This document shows, one piece after another, positions 1 to 11,504 of a stretch of 64,000 nt of DNA. The stretch comes from Favolaschia claudopus (Eukaryota; Basidiomycota; Agaricomycetes; Agaricales; Mycenaceae). The stretch spans positions 372,001-436,000 of the forward strand of contig JAWWNJ010000168.1 of assembly GCA_037176885.1 (NCBI GenBank), read 5' to 3'. The stretch's first letter is position 1, and every line of letters begins with the position of its first letter. A model generated the notes under the pieces. It was not told the DNA's origin, made no database searches, and saw nothing but the letters and a program-made list of their open reading frames with translations. Made by a program: the position numbers and the translations under genes.

Positions 1-1348
1 TACGAAGGAGAAGCTTACCATGGCTATTGGCCGCAGAACTTGTACGCGCTAAATCCGCATTTTGGCTCGGAGCAAGATTTGAAGGACCTCGTCAACGCTT
101 GCCATGCTCGCGGCATGTACCTCATGGTCGACGTTGTCATCAATCACTTTGCGAACCAGGGCGAGATTGTCAAGTATGAAAACTTTGTCCCGTTCTCTAA
201 TGAGCGGTTCTTCCACTCGCGGTGTCCAATTGACTGGGGAAATCAGACGTCGATTGAATATGTGGGTTTACTTATATTCTTCTGCGATATGGTGTTTCTT
301 ACCTATGCGTTCGATGATAGTGCTGGATGGGCGACGGTTTTGTTACTCTCCCGGACATCAACACTGAGGACCCGCAAGTCATCGATACGTGGAAGAAATA
401 TCTGAACTCTGCGGTCAGCCAATATGGGATCGACGGTTATCGCCTGGACGCTGTCAGAAACATTCCAAAGCCAGTATGGAGCGACATTACTCGTTCAGTC
501 GGTGTCTACATGCAAGGCGAGGTATGGGACAAGAATCCGAAGTAGGTGTATGTCACTTGCTCTCTGAAATGTGTAATCTCATCTCGCCCTTAATAGTATC
601 ATCTGCCCCTACCAAGAGCACATGGGCGGTCTTCACAACTATCCGTTCAAGGAGATGGCGACTACCGTTTTCACAACACCCGGCGGAAATCTAGCTGATC
701 TTGTGGAAGTGGCGCATCAGATGCAAGTCCAGTGCAAGGTATAATTTTCAAGTGGTGTTGTGCGACTGGCTGACCAACGAACCACAGGACGTCACACTCT
801 TCGGATTGTTCATGGAAAACCACGACAACCCCCGCCTAGGCAGTTTCACGAACGACATGGCGCGCCTCAGAAATCTCGCCGTCCTCAACATCCTCACCGA
901 CGGAATCCCCATTGTCTACTTCGGCCAAGAACAAGCCCTCACAGGTTCCCTCGACCCTCTGAACCGTGAAGCGCTCTGGCTCACGCGTTACTCGACCACC
1001 AATAATATCGTCCCGACCTTCACCGCGCTCAACAACCTCCGGAACTACATCATCAAGAGCAACAACGCACCCTTCGTCTCGACCCTGGCGACGTACAATC
1101 TTCTGGGGAACAACGCTATGAGTGTGCGCAAAGGCAACGTCGTGCTGGTTGTTACCAACTCGGGGCAAGGTGTCAATACGGATGTGGTGGTTGAGGGGTT
1201 CGGTGGCGGGATTGAGCTGGTTGATGTGCTGGCGTGTCGGGTGATGCATGCGGATGGGAGTGGGCGGCTGAAGGTGACGCTTGTTGGCGAGCCGGTGGTG
1301 CTTTACCCGGCGTCGCTTTTGACGGGGTCGGGGATATGTTCTATGTGA
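1..1348 (+). CDS. Alpha-amylase, GH13 (5' end outside the window)
   Basis: Secreted endo-acting alpha-1,4-glucan hydrolase for starch or glycogen, closely similar in motif order to fungal Taka-amylase. Exons: <1-261, 321-541, 597-738, 788-1348; all joins keep frame. Visible family regions are DVVINH (region I), GYRLDAVRN with the nucleophile Asp (region II), QGEVWD with the acid/base Glu (region III) and FMENHDNPR with the third carboxylate (region IV). The C-terminal beta-sandwich follows, ending GSGICSM and stop, as in other fungal amylases. The signal peptide and roughly the first 80 residues lie left of the window. Exon 2 ends at 541 rather than at a nearby alternative GT because only that join gives the conserved ICPYQ motif. 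No starch-binding domain follows. Nothing looks broken in the visible part. Confidence 0.93.
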
Positions 1349-2020
1349 TTTTCTGAAGGATTGACTGCTTGTATTTTTGTACCGTAGTACGGTTGCACGA
1401 AATGTATTTCTATGGCCATGACTCCTCCTCCAGGGTTCATACTAAGCAGCTCAAGAGCTCATGGTGCAGGGATCTGGATTCGAGGAGGGAAAGTCTTGCA
1501 GGACGGAAGTAGGGTCGGCGCTTAGCCGGCGCTTATCACAGTCTGGGAATATTCCGCTCCGTTACGCCGTTCTGTCGTTCAACTAAACGCTACCAAACGG
1601 CGACGCGGCGACGTTCGCGAGACCCGCCTAATCGGCGACGTCGCCGTCCAACCACCAGAATTGTACACTGTTCGGATGAACCCTTTTTCATGAAGTTCGA
1701 AAATGCGGAATCTCTGTCTGCGAGGAGCTCTTGGACCCGCTTTTCTGAAGTTTTCAACCTGAACAAGCCCGCTCCCACATATCGCGAAAGACTACGGCAG
1801 TCCTTACGGGAATCTATGCCCGAATCTATGTTCAGCACCCCTGGACCAGTGGACAGGCCCCTTCCATTAACGACATGCTTTAAATTCCGAATTCCGAGTT
1901 GGATCATTCCCCGAGGTTACAGGTAATGCCTACCCGGGCCCAAACGGCGAGATATAAAGCTTATCAAGTTACGAGTACGATGGCGTACTTTGACAACCGT
2001 TTTTTCCACTACTCTTGACT
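1349..2020. other. Intergenic stretch, no gene recognised
   Basis: It holds the amylase 3' flank and the upstream region of the first FAD oxidoreductase. Short open frames on both strands at 1590-1926 overlap one another and show no family motif. I see no repeat or RNA gene here. Confidence 0.6.
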
Positions 2021-4113
2021 ATGGATTTGTCGGTGTGGTCTGCGTCTGCTGCCGTTGTTCTGCTTTCAGGCTATGTCTGGCAAAAGTTTTGCAAGTCGCA
2101 ACCGCCTTGGAGTAAAGAGATAGCTGCGCTGGGTCAGCCGAGAAAGAAGAGACTGTCTGGAACTGCTGTTGTCTGCGGTGGAAGGTCTGTACCTGTATCA
2201 TTTATTTTACTCGATTCTAAACGGTGCACCAAGCATCTCAGGAACGGTCACCGCTCGCTTGTTGGCCGACCATTTCGAACGAGTGGTCGTCGTCGATCCG
2301 GAAATTGGGAGCGAGAAAAAGACTCGAATTATGCAATACAACGCTGGTCATTGTGAGGGGACTCATATCACGCCCTCACTCTTGCACACTGACACTTGCT
2401 TGCCCTGCAGTATTTCTGCATCTTTTTGCTGCGGGTGCGAGGCGACTATGGCCTAATTTTGACGAGGAATTCCAAGCCGCCGGAGGTCGGTGAGTTGACA
2501 ATTTGTCAAGGCCGTCTTCCCGAAATCTCACGCGACGTGTGAACCAGAGTTGCCCCTGCAGACACGCAGCTACACTTTTCTGGCCTTCCTATTCTGACTC
2601 CCTGGCCTGATTACGCTGAAGGATGTTTCCCCGACACGATCGTGACACGGCGATCTACAGCTCAAAAAGTTTTGAGTACCCTACTTCGACAACACCCAAC
2701 AGCTGAGAGGGTAACTTTGTTGCCTGGTACTGTCCGGAGCATCCAGCCTTCGAGCGATATGAGCTCGATCCAGAGCGTCACAGTTCGGAAGCTCGATGGA
2801 ACGCAGGAAATTCTCAACGATGTCGCTTTAGTTGCCGGTCGGTCGTTGTCTTCGACGTCTATCTTCCGCTGATAGTAACAAATCCTAGATTGCACCGGGG
2901 CGATCCAAGGTGGAGTCAAATGGCTCAACAGCGCTGGCTATGCTTTACCGGAAGATATTCGTCGCACATATAACGGCAATCTGCGCTATGTCACGATATG
3001 TTTCTTCGTACCTCCAGAGCTTGGGGCCACCCTTCCCATTCCTGAACATGCACGCAAAGCTGCCATGATTTACGCCTATGGACCACACTTCGACCATGGC
3101 TCTACGGTTTTGGGTTTCTTCCGGACTGACAATGATACCTGTACGTCCGATCGTTATTTGGCTCGGAGGTTTCGCTCATTTGCTTAGACCAAGTGCTTGT
3201 GGGAGATGCCGGCACTGAAGACGATGTTCTACCCAAAACCGCCTCTGACCTTGTTCCTTTCCTCAAGACGTTCAATGGATATTACCCTATCCCTCATTGG
3301 CTCATCGAAGCGGTTGATATGCTGTGCAAAAATGCAGATAATACTTTCGATAGTATCAAAATTCGTGCGTTTAGTTCCACAGCTCTACTAAGCTTTCCAT
3401 GCAATTAAACCCCGATGTACAGCGACGCAGTCGTTCATCCAATACCACCGCCTGCCAACCAAAGCGTTGCCGTCCAATTTCGTTGTTGTCGGAGACGCGA
3501 GTCTTCAGCTAAATCCGGTTCATGGGTTAGTGGTACCGAATGCTGCGCTTAGCCTATACTCATGATTTGCCCAGACAAGGCTTTTCCAAAATTATTCTCA
3601 ACGCTGCGGCTCTCAATTCTCTACTTCGCTCCGCAAATCCTGCTATCAACCTTCCTCGGGACTTTTCTGCTCACTACTTCAAAAAGAACGCCGCCTACAC
3701 TCATGGCCTGTGGTAAGCGTAATTCATCTTCTTTTCAATCCGTATATAACTCTTGTCGTATCCAGGGATGCTACAAGATTGCATGGTAAGTTTCGCTTTC
3801 GTTCTCAGTTCACCTGATACAGACATTTGCTTCCAGATTATGGGACGTCCGGCTGCGAGCCTATGGTAGGCGAAACAAAAGAGGCTGGCAGACTCATCCG
3901 CTGGTTCGAGCTGAAACTAGTGGCTGCTGCGATACAGGTACGTCCGCGCTCAGTTAGGTATGGAATACGCCAGTGGGTTAACCATGTGTGTAGGACTATG
4001 AGGTCGCGTCGGCACTGTGGCATGCCCGTCATCTCCTAGCTGCAGATAGAGTTCTGTTGGCACCTACGGTTTTGTGGAAGATATTTACAGCTCGGTCTCC
4101 CTTCTACTACTAA
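2021..4113 (+). CDS. FAD-dependent oxidoreductase, tandem copy 1
   Basis: Predicted flavin monooxygenase- or epoxidase-like protein of 520 residues. Exons: 2021-2184, 2234-2352, 2411-2489, 2548-2837, 2889-3140, 3188-3364, 3423-3525, 3575-3712, 3766-3785, 3837-3937, 3994-4113. The N-terminus has a hydrophobic anchor (about residues 4-18). The dinucleotide-binding signature CGGSISG follows near residue 52 and leads into a basic-acidic strand ending VDPE. A second FAD motif, VVVGDASLQLNPVHGQG, lies near residue 380, the usual GD motif of class A flavoproteins. Substrate is unknown; relatives are annotated as squalene-epoxidase-like or PHBH-fold enzymes. Exon 9 is only 20 bp. The start ATG is the first one in frame before the anchor. 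It is followed by a paralogue in the same orientation with identical exon lengths. Confidence 0.85.
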
Positions 4114-5265
4114 TTAGATTAACCCGCGTCCTGGTCCTACTCGCCACATTCATTCCGTACACTCCAGTAATCTGTACATGACACGATGCTAATCGTCGGG
4201 ACCATCCAATGATCCATATTCAATCCTAATCATTCTTTGCTTTGCGTCGATTATTATCTGATTTCGAGCGCGGCTCTGCAGTTATGCTGACTTTATTGTA
4301 CATCGAGGCTGCCCAGCGCTCAAGGGGAGAGGACCGTGGCTCCTCTGGAAATAAGCAAGTGGAAGTAAATAGTTTTGGCTCAACTTTGGCTACTTCAAGT
4401 CTTCTCCCACGTATTACGTGATCATTTTGCTCGACATCCACCAACTCGTTACTCGACAATAGGCTGAGCCTCGTCGTGTACTGCGCTAGCAACTTCTCGT
4501 GTTTTTACTGCCAATTTTTTGTGCCCCATCCACCCGTCTCTATTCTCTCGCGCTTGTTGGTTCGGGCATGCCTCCTCTCTCAAGGCACCTTGCGTACTGG
4601 AATTGGGGCCCGTTTTCCTTCCCCATCTCATTCGTAGTCTAACCCTGACGCGGATCCTTGGGCGTCTACACGGCTCAGCGAATCGGAGAGGCCCAATTCC
4701 ACCCGCACAAACCACAACTCGATCAACTTTTACGCCCATCCATTCCCGCACTCTCAACATCCTTCTTGACCTATCTTTTCCTTCCTTTCAAAAAAACGGA
4801 AACAATATCTTGCAAGCCACGGTGCCATCCTATCGGTTTGCCGCCGAGCGTACGTACCTTGACATCGTTATGGCAGATTCTCCAAATTCTACCTGCTCTG
4901 GAGGTTCAAGCGCGCACGCTTCTCCCGCAACTTTACCTTACTGTCTTCACACCTTTCTTCACAGCAATCCGATTGCAAGGCAGGTCTAAACGTACTGCGA
5001 CCAGGGCCAACGAATATAAGGGAATGCAAGTTGAATAATCTGGACTTGACGCTTTCCGAGTGGTGTTGGAGCTATCGCAAACCGCATTTTCTTTAAGCAA
5101 AATCAGCTCGAGAACGTGTACAGACACCTATACATAACTCATGACATAGCACCGCCGATAACAACGAACCGCCCGTTGAACAACAGTGTTCGTACCTCAG
5201 AACGGCAATGCTGCTCGAATAAAATCTCAATGCGACGGCGTCCTATCTTGTCAGTGTCCTTCGCC
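4114..5265. other. Spacer between the two FAD oxidoreductase copies
   Basis: This 1.15 kb contains overlapping open frames on both strands (for example 4519-4989) with low-complexity, pyrimidine-rich translations and no family motif. It probably carries the promoter of copy 2. No relic of another gene was recognised. Confidence 0.55.
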
Positions 5266-7361
5266 ATGGACCCTTCCCTGTGGTTCGCGTTTTTCGTCGT
5301 TATTCTGCTTTCGGGCGTTGTCTGGCAAAAGTTCTGTAAATCACCACCGCCTTGGATCAAGGAAATAGCTGCACTCGGCCAGCCGAGAAGCAGGACATTT
5401 CCAGGTACTGCTGTTGTCTGCGGCGGAAGGTCTGTGCTTGTATAATTTATTTTGCTGCCTTCAGTGCTCACTGGGGCACCAAGCATCTCGGGAACTGTGA
5501 CCGCTCGCTTGTTAGCTGACCACTTTGAGCGTGTAGTCGTCGTTGATCCGGAAATTGAGAGCGAGAAAAAGACTCGAATTTTGCAATACAACGCTAGTCA
5601 CTGTGAGGGAACTCATATGACGCCCTTGCTATTGCACACTGACACTTGCTTGCCTCGCAGTATTTCTTCATATTTTTGCTGTGGGTGCGAGGCGATTATG
5701 GCCCAATTTCGACAAGGAATTCATGGCCGGTGGAGGTCGGTAAGTTGACAATTTGCGAAGACCGTCTTTCCGAAATCTCATGGGACGTGTGAACTAGAGT
5801 GGCCCCTGCAGACACGCAGCTACACTTTTCTGGCCTTCCTATTCTGACTCCCTGGCCTGACTATCCTCAAGGATGCTTCCCCGACACGATCGTGACACGG
5901 CGATCCACAGCTCAAAAAGTTTTGAGTATCCTACTTCGACAGCACCCAACAATTGAAAGGATACGTTTGTTACCTGGTACCGTACGGAACGTCCAGCCTT
6001 CGAGGGATATGAGCTCTATTCAGAGCGTCACTGTTCGGAAGCTTGATGGAACGCAGGAAGTCCTCAATGACGTCGCTCTAGTTGCTGGTCAATCGTTGTC
6101 CTCGAGGTTTATCTTTCACTAATACGAACCCCAGATTGCACCGGGGCGACGCAAGGTGGGGTCAAATGGCTCAAAAGCGCTGGCTATGCGTTACCCGAAG
6201 ATATTCGCCACACATACAACGGCAAGCTGCGCTATGTGACGATATGTTTCTTCTCATCTCCAGAGGTTGATGCCAAGCTTCCCTTTCCTGAACATGCACG
6301 CAAAGCTGCCGTGATCTATTGCTATGTACCGCACTTCGACCATGGCTCTCGGTACTTGGGCTTCTTCCGGACTGACAATAATACCTGTACGTCCGGTCGC
6401 CATTTGGCTCGGAGGTTTCGCTCATTTGCTTAGACCAAGTGCTTGTGGGAGATGCTGGCACTGAAGACGGCGTTCTGCCCAAAACCGCCTCTGACCTCGT
6501 TCCTTTTCTCAAGACGTTCAATGGATATTCCCCCATCCCGTATTGGCTCTTCGAAGCGGTCGATATGTTGTGCAAGAATACAGATAATACTTTCGATAGT
6601 ATCAAGATTCGTGCGTTTAGTTCCATAGCTCTGCCAAGCTTTCCATGCAATTAAACCCCGATGTACAGCGACACAGTCGTTCATCCAATACCACCGCCTG
6701 CCAACCAAAGCGTTGCCGTCCAATTTCGTTGTTGTCGGAGACGCGAGTCTTCAGCTAAATCCGGTTCATGGGTTAGTGGCACCGAATGCTGCGCTTGGCT
6801 CGTACACATAATCATCTGTTCCAGACAAGGCTTTTCCAAAATCATTCTCAATGTTGCGGCTCTCAACTCTCTACTCCGCTCCGCAAATCCTGCTATCAAC
6901 CTTCCTCGGGACTTTGCTGCTCGCTACTTCAAAAAGAATGCCGCCTACACTCATGGCCTGTGGTAAGCGTAACTTGTCTTCTCTTCAATCCGTATGTAAC
7001 TCTTGTCATATTCAGGGATGCTACCAGGCTGCATGGTGAGCCTCGTATTGATTCTCAATGTACCTGATATAAACATTTGTGTTTAGATTATGGCATATCC
7101 GGCTGCGAACCCATGATAGGCGAAACAAAAGACACTGGCAGACTCATGCGCTGGTTCGAGCTCAAACTCGTGGCTGCTGCGATACAGGTACGTTCGCGCT
7201 CAGTTGGGTATGGAATATGCCAGTGGGTGAATAATGTGTAGGACTATGAAGTTGCATCGGCACTATGGCATGTCCGTCATCTCCTTGCTGCAGATAAGGT
7301 TCTGTTGGCCCCGACGGTTTTGTGGAAGATATTTACAGCTCGGTCTCCCTTTCACTACTGA
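5266..7361 (+). CDS. FAD-dependent oxidoreductase, tandem copy 2
   Basis: Paralogue of the gene at 2021-4113, also 520 residues. Exons: 5266-5429, 5484-5602, 5661-5739, 5798-6087, 6135-6386, 6434-6610, 6669-6771, 6825-6962, 7016-7035, 7087-7187, 7242-7361. Every exon has the same length as in copy 1, including the 20-bp ninth exon, and intron sequences are still alignable by eye, so the duplication looks fairly recent. The anchor, the CGGSISG motif and the GDASLQLNPVHGQG motif are intact. An in-frame ATG lies 36 bp upstream at 5230; I prefer 5266 because it matches the start of copy 1. Replacements such as GTSG to GISG show the copies are diverging while both frames stay open. Intron 1 must use the AAG acceptor at 5483, not the CAG about 20 bp earlier, to keep the nucleotide-binding motif. 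Confidence 0.85.
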
Positions 7362-8064
7362 CTAGATCAATCCGCGTCCCGGCGCCACTGGCAACAATAC
7401 AGTACAGTAATGTTTTCCTGTACATGAACCAGTGTCACTCGTCCGTATCATCCATGTTGAATCCTAAATATTCTGATGTTGTGCACGGTCACTCGGGAAG
7501 AAGGATCGTTGCAGTCCTGCGTCGGCGGCGACAGAATGTGGAAGGGCGCGCGATGCTAGAAGATCTTTACTTGAACGCTCGACTTTCGGTGGACTGCCGA
7601 CTGCCAGGCAAATCGAATTGGTTGCGTTAAGGCAAAGAGCGTGGGTAAATCACGGTCATGTGACCCGAACGCCTTCTTCCTTCTGCCACTCCCCGTCTCA
7701 TTCGCTCAAGAGAAGCATTCTCCGATCCGGAATCTCAAATGAGGCATAGAGACCTCTCTCGTCCTGCGTCCCTGCTGTTGGGACAAACTCGTTTGATCAG
7801 ATCCACACCTCAAATGCCACCCGTTAAAACGATTGAAGTCATGTTGCTCAATTTCGCAACATCTCCTGGACTCTTACTCCTCTCTCCCAAGCTCAGGCCG
7901 ACTTTAAGCTTGACTCTCAGCTCAAATTGGGCTCGGAAATTGCCGCACAAGGTATAAATTGTCAGCCACTTGTGACATTAGTGACTCTCACACTCTCTCC
8001 TCTACTCTCATCATCTCCCAACTGGATTGCTTTTCCAAGCCTCGAGACCCTGAGATGCTTTTGA
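7362..8064. other. Intergenic stretch before the repeat region
   Basis: Apart from the F-box relic listed separately, I see no gene. There is a possible TATA-like stretch (GTATAAATTG, about 7950-7959) and pyrimidine-rich sequence, but no open frame with family motifs follows. Confidence 0.5.
7498..7627 (+). pseudogene. Relic of the C-terminus of an F-box-like protein
   Basis: The translated string QNVEGRAMLEDLYL matches QKVEGRATLEELHM near the C-terminus of the intact F-box-like gene at 10113-11408, and the DNA is similar over about 100 bp. No upstream coding sequence for the rest of the protein is present, so this is a fragment left by duplication and deletion. Confidence 0.6.
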
Positions 8065-9375
8065 TATCCCTCGTCTCGCCTAGTCTTCTACAATTCAGCG
8101 TTCAACTTCCCGGTGTGTAAGCTTGATGCTCTTTCATCGTCTCGAAACTGACTTCTCTCAACCTCGCCTAGGTCGACATTGCGCCTACTGTCAGCAGCAT
8201 CCCACCCTCCCATCATGTAGCCATCTCACCCAGCTCATTTCGCGTACTCGCCTCGTAGAATGGACCGTCTCGGGTCCTGGTTTCTCCTCGGTGCGTCGCA
8301 TTTCCTCTTCATTGTATGATATCTGAACTCAAGCTGATGATCACGCAGATGAACTCCTCGCCGTCGCTATCCAGAGACTGCTCAAGACACCTCAAGACCT
8401 CAATCCGCGCCGCAAGATATGCGCGTCAACGCATCAACCTCAAGGCTTCAAGCCGCGTCTCAAACTCAGGCGCGTCAAGATGTCAAGCCGCGCCGCAATA
8501 TATGCGCGTCAAGGCAGCAACCTCAAGACCTCAAGCCGCGTCTCAAGGCCTGACGCGTCAAAGCATCAACCTCAATGCTTCAAGTCGCGCTGCTAGACTC
8601 GGTGCGTCAAGGCTTCAACTCGAGTGTCAAGACTCGACGCGTCAAGGCCGCAACCTCAAGGCTTCAACCCGTGCTGCAAAACATGTCAATGCGCGTCAAG
8701 GCCGCAACTTCAAGACCTGTCCTTGTATTTTCTCGTCGCTCTCTCGTCTCGCCTGGTCATTGAGCCTTCAACGCACTCGGTGTGTATCCTTGATCCTCCC
8801 CAACCTGTCGAGACTGACTCTTCTCCATCTCGCCTAGCTTGGATTTTCGACCGGCACCTACCGCCTCTCGACTCAGCTCGCCTAGCTCAGTCCGCATCCT
8901 CGCCTAGTCGAATGCGTCCGTTTGGTTCAGTTGCGGCTCGGTGCGTTGGGTTTTCTCTCCATCATTTATGAAGTCGAGCTGACGATCAATCATCATCGTC
9001 CACACTTGCAGCGTGGCAGGGTCGCCTACTCCCCTAGTTTCTGGATCTTCCGCGTCACTAAAGTTCAAGACCTCAGTGGGAGACTGCACAAGACGCTTCA
9101 AGACCTCAAGCCGCGTCTCAAGCCTCGACGCCCCAACCTCAAGACCTCAAGTCGCGCCGCAAGACACGCGCGTCAAGGCTTCAACCTCAAGGCCTCAACT
9201 CGCGTAGCAAGAGTTGACGCGTCAAGATCTCAACCTCAAGACCTCAGGCCTCAAGTCGCGCTCAAGCTCTGGCGCGTCAAGGCTTCAACTCGCGCGTCAA
9301 GATGGGCGCGTCAAGGCATCAACCTCAAGACCTCAAGCCGCGTCTCAAGACTGAACGCGTCAACACCTCAAGGCG
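8065..9375. repeat. Two higher-order repeat units of degenerate CTCAAG minisatellite
   Basis: Unit A begins near 8071 and unit B near 8744, a period of about 673 bp. Each starts with a unique-looking half (TCGTCTCGCCT, then several TCGCCTAG motifs, then CTCGGTGCGT and GAGCTGACGATC-like sequence). Each ends in an array of short degenerate repeats built from CTCAAGACCTCAAGCCGCG and CGCGTCAAGGC (about 8380-8720 and 9085-9370). The array gives open frames on the + strand (8316-8837, 8922-9599) whose translations are cycles of RQGINLKASSRVSR-like peptides. I regard these as by-products of a stop-poor repeat rather than proteins. Confidence 0.75.
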
Positions 9376-10112
9376 CTCTGGATTCTGCGGTGAGTCCAAG
9401 GTGCGTGTTTCTTTCCCAGAGAAGGGTGCGAGCTCTGTCTCCATCCTCGTGCTCCCTTGTCGTGGGCTCTGGGCTCAGTACGCGCGCATTTGGTCTCGTC
9501 CACCTTTTGCGCGCGGAAGCCAAACGCACGTTAAACATTTCTTTTTTGCTTTCACTGGTTGTTCTGTTTTTGTCTTCGGTTCTGTTCAGCATGTTGTAGT
9601 CGTACTTTGGTTTGCAATTCAATATATTCGGTTTTCCTGATGAGAACCAGCTTGTAGCGCCAATTTATACAAGGAGAAACAGGCGAACGGATTATAGCAA
9701 GGCCACTGTATACGGTAGCTACAGCTGCAGCGCCACAGCCTCGAGCGTTAGAGCAGCGTTAGAGCAGCTGAGACAGGAGACGCTATCTGGCCTCTACTCA
9801 ACACCGTGGTGGCAAACGTATCTTCCATCCGGACCGAGCTCACGCAGCTAATGACGACGAAGCCTCTTGCTGCATTCAAGGCGACAGAAGGGGGAGGGCC
9901 CGGGGCGCGTCATGCTGGAGAAGTTTTGTACCATGCTTCGAAGACGGGGTTGCTTGGGTTGGGAAACCGGTAATTACGCGTCAAGATCAAGGTGTATTAG
10001 TTGAGGAGATCGAGGATGGAACCAGTGTTTGGGTTGTAAAGCATGTACAGTCGACACATACATGCGCAAGTTCGAGTTTGCGTTCCAAGCCTGAGGAATC
10101 GATCGACGATAG
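9376..10112. other. Intergenic stretch upstream of the F-box gene
   Basis: It holds the short F-box relic at 9818-9890 and the presumed promoter of the downstream gene. No other gene is recognised. The open frame at 9612-9851 has no motif. Confidence 0.5.
9818..9890 (+). pseudogene. Short relic of an F-box-like N-terminus
   Basis: The DNA encoding TELTQLMTTKPLAAFKA resembles the IELTQRIMKEALAALIA segment of the intact gene that begins at 10113. The match is short (about 60 bp) and out of frame with any longer coding sequence. It fits a decayed family copy, but chance cannot be excluded. Confidence 0.35.
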
Positions 10113-11408
10113 ATGAACACCGCCACAGGCACAACTTGGTCGCCTCCATCTCCAATGGCCCACCTAGCTGCACTCCCCATCGAGCTGACGCAGCGAATCA
10201 TGAAGGAGGCTCTTGCGGCTTTGATAGCGAACACCGACGCTCCTCCCCTCCCTCTTCCCCATCAGCCTCCTCTGCTCTTCACCCAAGTCTCGACGGCCTG
10301 GCGCGATATCAGCCTGAATATGCCCGAGCTCTGGGCCGCAATCAAGATCGACGACAGTGTCCCAACCGCTCCCCCGCAGATCATAACCCAGTGGTGTACC
10401 CGTGCGGGGGTCCTTCCGTTGACTATCGAGCTGGAGGATAATGGTCGTACTGGCCCACAGCGAAGTCGGCAGCTTCTGGCGGCGAGCATGGCGTTCTGTC
10501 ACCGATGGGAGGATATCCATTTGCGCATTCCCTTCGGGACGTTTCAGGCGCTCGTCGCGTACACCGGATCGTATCCCCTTCTACGAACGCTCTTGCTGTC
10601 CATGACGTCCAATGTCTGGGAGGGGGAGAAGATCATCCCAATGGACGCTCCTCTGTTGCGAAACCTGACTTTGCTGGAGTCTCCCGACCTTACCGTGGAT
10701 GGGGCCTGGTCACAGTTGACCAAACTTCACTTGAATGTGAACGACGATCTCGTAGGAGTCACCACCACATTGCAGAGCTGCGTCAATCTTGAAGAACTTC
10801 ACTTTGCGCTCATGATGCATCATGAGTTCTCGTCCTCGATCCCCCCGTTCGAGCTTCCTGCGCTGCGGTCTCTGGTAACAGCAGGCAGGACAATCTTACC
10901 ATGCATCACTGCTCCTAACCTTGTCCGACTTGACATATGGGGTCCAGGATTCGGCGGCGAAATGGAGGATCTTCTAGCTGATCTACGGGCGATGGTGGCG
11001 CGTTCTGCGTGTTCTTTGAACCGTTTTTCGTTCCGCATTCCGCCAAATATCACCCCGGTTCAGCTTCAAAATCTCCTGGAAGTCGTGCCTGCCGTGACGG
11101 ACCTACGGATGACATTCCATTTCGTCGGGTTACTGGCGAAGTTCGAAACTGTTCTGCAAGCGAAAAACGTTTTGCCGAAGCTCAGGATCCTTCGCGTCCT
11201 GTATGGTGCGAAGGCTGAGGAATCGTACCAACCTTTGCTGAACGTGTTGAACTTGCGGCTACAGAAGGTGGAAGGACGGGCTACGCTGGAGGAGCTTCAT
11301 ATGGACACTCATGCTCCTGTGGTGCTGCCTTCCGACGTAAAGAACCAAATGCTTGCGTTGGGAAACCAGGGATTGCGTGTCGAATTCGAGGTAAAAGTAA
11401 TTGGGTAA
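10113..11408 (+). CDS. F-box-like / leucine-rich-repeat protein
   Basis: Single-exon gene of 431 codons. The N-terminus (about residues 18-75) has the pattern of the basidiomycete F-box-like domain: LAALPIELTQRIM, a proline-rich spacer, then FTQVSTAWRDISLNMPELWAAI. The remainder has irregular leucine-rich segments such as APLLRNLTLL, LTKLHLNV, CVNLEELHF and APNLVRLDIW, the usual substrate-recognition part. Proteins of this type are expected to join SCF ubiquitin ligases and are greatly expanded in mushrooms. The absence of introns contrasts with the neighbours. Two relics of the same family flank it (7498-7627 and 9818-9890), suggesting local birth and death of copies. The substrate is unknown. 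Confidence 0.8.
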   Translation: MNTATGTTWSPPSPMAHLAALPIELTQRIMKEALAALIANTDAPPLPLPHQPPLLFTQVSTAWRDISLNMPELWAAIKIDDSVPTAPPQIITQWCTRAGVLPLTIELEDNGRTGPQRSRQLLAASMAFCHRWEDIHLRIPFGTFQALVAYTGSYPLLRTLLLSMTSNVWEGEKIIPMDAPLLRNLTLLESPDLTVDGAWSQLTKLHLNVNDDLVGVTTTLQSCVNLEELHFALMMHHEFSSSIPPFELPALRSLVTAGRTILPCITAPNLVRLDIWGPGFGGEMEDLLADLRAMVARSACSLNRFSFRIPPNITPVQLQNLLEVVPAVTDLRMTFHFVGLLAKFETVLQAKNVLPKLRILRVLYGAKAEESYQPLLNVLNLRLQKVEGRATLEELHMDTHAPVVLPSDVKNQMLALGNQGLRVEFEVKVIG

Positions 11409-11504
11409 TTGTATCCGCATTATTCTCCTCTGTGTACATTGTTAGTTTCGATTTTCCAGAGCCGCTAGGTAGCCAAAGTTTGTATTCCGTGTGCAAAGAA
11501 CGGG

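Noticed and set aside
8922..9599. 225-codon open frame with RQGINLKASSRVSR-like repeats
   Set aside because: The peptide repeat only mirrors the DNA minisatellite; two frames of the array are both open.
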